Origin: Halorhabdus sp. BNX81 | Lineage (GTDB): Archaea; Halobacteriota; Halobacteria; Halobacteriales; Haloarculaceae | Assembly (NCBI RefSeq): GCF_029229925.1 | Contig: NZ_CP107254.1 | Location: forward strand, 2,542,001-2,606,000 | Direction of reading: 5' to 3' | DNA: 64,000 bases | Shown here: positions 61,776 to 64,000 of the stretch, piece after piece | Position numbering within the stretch: the first letter of the stretch is position 1 | How the letters are laid out: the number at the start of each line of letters is the position of its first letter | Notes under the pieces: generated by a model | Told to the model about the DNA's origin: nothing | The model's input: only the letters and a program-made list of their open reading frames with translations | Database searches by the model: none | Position numbers and translations under genes: made by a program

Positions 61776-62537
61776 ATGAGCGATGAGAAAGCCAGCGGGG
61801 ACGGCTATACGTTTTCGGACGTCAGCGTCGTGATGGGGACGTACAACGAACGCGAGGCGATCGGCACAGTACTGGCGGACATCGAGCGCGTGACCGACGG
61901 GCAGGCCGAAGTCGTCTGTGTCGACAGTTCGACCGACGGGACGGCGGAGGTGGCTCGCGAGCACGGCGCGCGCGTGATCGAGCAGGAGCCACAGGGCTAC
62001 GGCGTGGCAGTACAGACGGCGATCACGACACCCGACCGGCCGGTAGTCGTCACGACCGACTGCGACGACACCTACCCGATGGAACGCCTCCCGGACTTTC
62101 TGGACGCGATCAACGACGGCTACGACATGGTTAGCGGCGACCGCCTCACCGGCGGGGCCGGGACGATGCCCCGTTTCAATCGCCTGGGGAACCACGCCTT
62201 CGCGTGGCTGGCGAGTGCGCTGATCGGCGAGCGCGTCCACGACACCACCACGGGAATGCGGGCCTATCGCCGCGAGGTCATCGACTCGATCGAGTGGACC
62301 GAGAACACCGGGCTCTCAGCCGAGTTGCTCCTTCGGCCGGTCGTGCGCGGGTATCGCGTCACGGAGATCCCGATCGACTACCGCGAGCGCGTGGGGGAGA
62401 CGACGCTCGACCCACTCGCCGGCGGGGCTGCGATCGCGAAGTCGATCGGCAAAGTCGCCCTCGAAGAACAGTGGCGGAAGTGGGCCGGAACGGAACCGCC
62501 GGAAATCGAACGGACAGTCGACAGTCAGTCGCGATAG
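61776..62537 (+). CDS. family 2 glycosyltransferase (dolichyl-phosphate sugar synthase-like)
   Basis: 253 residues. SVVMGTYNEREAIGTVLADI, VVCVDSSTDGTAEVA, VVVTTDCDDTYPMERLPDFL (DxD) and MVSGDRLTGGAGTMPRFNRL follow the DPM1/DolP-glucose synthase pattern; HDTTTGMRAYRREVI and EIPIDYRERVGETTL complete it. It makes a lipid-linked sugar that a membrane transferase such as the ArnT-like protein could use. The iron-box-like operator links it to the transporter operon. Confidence 0.85.
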   Translation: MSDEKASGDGYTFSDVSVVMGTYNEREAIGTVLADIERVTDGQAEVVCVDSSTDGTAEVAREHGARVIEQEPQGYGVAVQTAITTPDRPVVVTTDCDDTYPMERLPDFLDAINDGYDMVSGDRLTGGAGTMPRFNRLGNHAFAWLASALIGERVHDTTTGMRAYRREVIDSIEWTENTGLSAELLLRPVVRGYRVTEIPIDYRERVGETTLDPLAGGAAIAKSIGKVALEEQWRKWAGTEPPEIERTVDSQSR

Positions 62538-62579
62538 CCCGCGAGGAGACAGAGACAACGCCGCCGGACGGGAGAACGG

Positions 62580-62984
62580 TCACTTCCGGAGGAAATCGGG
62601 CAGCTCCTCGCGTTCGAGGCCGTCCTCTAAGCGCTGTTCGAGCATCTCGATGGAGTCGAGCGCCGGCGGGAGCGAGTCACGACGGTCAGGAACGTCCGTC
62701 TCGTCGACCGTCGTCTTCTCCCCGTCAGGTTCGACGAGTTCCGCCCAGACCCCGGCCGACTCCTCGAACTCGCCGCGTCGCCCCGACGCCTTGCGTTTGC
62801 CTTCCTGATAGGCGAGTTCGATGAGACTCCGATCGTAGGAGGTGCCGGTCGTCCCCAGAACCCGCTCGTATTCCTCGGGATCAGGCTCGCCGAGCACCGC
62901 CGCCACGCCGAGTGCGAACGCCCGCTCGGTCGCCTCGTCCTTCCCGAGTGTCTCCCAGTCTGTGCCGTAGGTGCGTTCGTACAT
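62580..62984 (-). CDS. haloarchaeal hypothetical protein coupled to KaiC-like ATPase
   Basis: 134 residues, acidic. The N-terminal half is helical (TERAFALGVAAVLGEPDPEE ... SLIELAYQEGKRK), the middle is a short beta region, and the end (SIEMLEQRLEDGLEREELPD) is helical. It starts in a TAATG overlap with the upstream ATPase gene, so the two are expressed together. I know no function; it may be the ATPase partner. Confidence 0.62.
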   Translation of the reverse strand: MYERTYGTDWETLGKDEATERAFALGVAAVLGEPDPEEYERVLGTTGTSYDRSLIELAYQEGKRKASGRRGEFEESAGVWAELVEPDGEKTTVDETDVPDRRDSLPPALDSIEMLEQRLEDGLEREELPDFLRK

Positions 62985-63670
62985 TATGTCTGAACCTTGC
63001 TATCGGGGAACACCCGCAAGCCCTGCTCGGAGAAGCCGATCTCGCGGATGTCACAGTCGATGGCGGTCCCGCGCATCTTGATGACCTGCACGCCGCGGGT
63101 CATGCTTCCCGAGTCCAGGAAATTATGGAAGAAGATAACGCCGTGTGCGAGGTAATGTTCGTCGGAGTAGGCGCTGGGATCGGTCATCTCGGAGATCAGG
63201 ACGATCGTCGCGTCGGTCTGTTTGAGTGCCGACAGAAAGCCCGTGATCTCCTCGGACACGTCGGTGAAAAAGTGCTGGAGCAGCATCGTCGAGTCGATGA
63301 CCGCGCGGTCGATGTCGTTGGCTTCGATATACGCGACCAGCCGATTTGTCAAACCGCCATCGCTCCCGAACTGCGAGATGGTTCGCTTGCCACTCTCGGT
63401 CACGAGGTTCAGAAACTGGACCGTATTCGACTGCATGGCCCGGTCGAACCCGAATTCGAACCCGGCCATATCCTGGCTCAATTCGGACTTCGTCTCGTGC
63501 ATCGTCACGTACAGACAGGTCTCCCCCTCTTTGGCACCCTGGGTGATGAACATCGACGAGAATGTGGTCTTCCCGCTGCCCGGTGGCCCACTTACCACGT
63601 AGAGCCGATTCGGCAGCAATCCACCCTCGACGAGTTCGTCGAACCCCGGCACGCCACTGGCCAGACGCAT
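62984..63670 (-). CDS. RAD55/KaiC-like ATPase
   Basis: 228 residues from ATG 63670 (MRLASGVPGFDELVEGGLLP). Walker A SGPPGSGKTTF, Walker B-like IDRAVIDSTMLL and the IVLISEMTD/GVIFFHNF strands give a single KaiC-type RecA fold. Single-domain haloarchaeal KaiC homologues are regulatory ATPases of unknown output. A single ATPase domain is present, not the double of KaiC. Confidence 0.85.
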   Translation of the reverse strand: MRLASGVPGFDELVEGGLLPNRLYVVSGPPGSGKTTFSSMFITQGAKEGETCLYVTMHETKSELSQDMAGFEFGFDRAMQSNTVQFLNLVTESGKRTISQFGSDGGLTNRLVAYIEANDIDRAVIDSTMLLQHFFTDVSEEITGFLSALKQTDATIVLISEMTDPSAYSDEHYLAHGVIFFHNFLDSGSMTRGVQVIKMRGTAIDCDIREIGFSEQGLRVFPDSKVQT

Positions 63671-63740
63671 ACGTGAAGAAGACACTGTCGCCACTAAGGT
63701 GTTTCTTCATCGTTCTCAGGACTGATATCGTCGAGTTCGG

Positions 63741-64000
63741 CTACCGGTATTCCCTGGCACAGGCCCGACAATAGGTGTAACTCGGATCGAATTCGTTTAC
63801 AGCCCCGCAGTGTCGACACCGTATCGTCTCGCCCGGTTCGAGGCTGTCGAGATCCCGCGGCTCGATCGTCCGCGATCCGCGCTCCCGGTCGGTGGAATCC
63901 GGGGTCGTCCGCTCGATCGACGTGCCGGCCTCCCCGAGATACCAGTAGATGAGCAACTGAAAGAGCAGAAATCCCAGGACGTATGCGACGATCCAGCCCC
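63741..64000 (-). CDS. membrane protein with C-terminal zinc ribbon (truncated by window edge)
   Basis: The frame runs off the right edge; the visible part starts GWIVAYVLGFLLFQLLIYWY (a membrane segment), then an acidic linker, then the zinc ribbon IRCRHCGAVNEFDPSYTYCRAC ending AREYR. This is the DUF7577-type ribbon common at haloarchaeal C-termini. The role is unknown. Confidence 0.7.
   Translation of the reverse strand, partial: GWIVAYVLGFLLFQLLIYWYLGEAGTSIERTTPDSTDRERGSRTIEPRDLDSLEPGETIRCRHCGAVNEFDPSYTYCRACAREYR

Overview
The window is haloarchaeal chromosome (class Halobacteria). It is GC-rich, its proteins are strongly acidic, reading frames are tightly packed with ATGA/GTGA overlaps, and several exported proteins carry Tat-type lipoprotein signals. 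Archaeal hallmarks include TFB, a TrmB regulator, SAMP2, archaeal-type AlaS, the RFC small subunit, Orc1/Cdc6 and a family B polymerase. The genus cannot be fixed from the sequence alone.

Layout. 2-5866: a MoxR/DUF58-type cluster (DUF4129, DUF7269-like, DUF58, large membrane protein, convergent MoxR). 6016-11315: SLC13/TrkA-C transporter, small lipoprotein, dockerin-bearing 5'-nucleotidase-like enzyme, BofA-like protein. 11574-13742: tRNA-Pro(TGG) followed by a tRNA-tail hairpin element, a VapBC pair and a PHP hydrolase. 13838-20999: small Cys protein, a hydrolase lacking its nucleophile, DICT-like protein, PQQ-repeat lipoprotein, alaS, membrane sensor. 21119-23404: rfcS interrupted by a 435-residue intein. 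24631-25622: samp2 + GNAT, then a CAT-anticodon tRNA with two more tail hairpins. 26072-32333: AT-richer membrane protein, ferredoxin, TrmB, TFB, MFS, beta-CASP nuclease. 32352-38850: polB2 / coiled coil / RecA-like operon, a lipoprotein and an Orc1/Cdc6 gene; both replication/repair units carry clustered CCGGAAAC motifs in front.

39038-43337 is an AT-richer accessory island. It looks like an archaeal polymorphic toxin-immunity array: one exported precursor (frameshifted), one 5'-truncated orphan cassette sharing about 80 bp of near-identical junction sequence with it, and four paralogous helical proteins placed like immunity genes. This is the best candidate for an undescribed system.

43402-47760: a second MoxR cluster in which the DUF7269-like and DUF58 parts are fused. 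47881-58068: DUF502 protein, an RGP-like glycosyltransferase, an iron ABC transporter, an ArnT-like membrane protein and a GMC oxidoreductase with its small subunit. 58086-60720: histidine kinases and a response regulator. 60926: a heliorhodopsin. 61776-64000: a GT2 glycosyltransferase, a KaiC-like ATPase pair and a truncated zinc-ribbon membrane protein. Three identical-arm palindromes (TTTAGG-N4-CCTAAA) precede both glycosyltransferases and the iron transporter and suggest a DtxR/Idr-type iron regulon.
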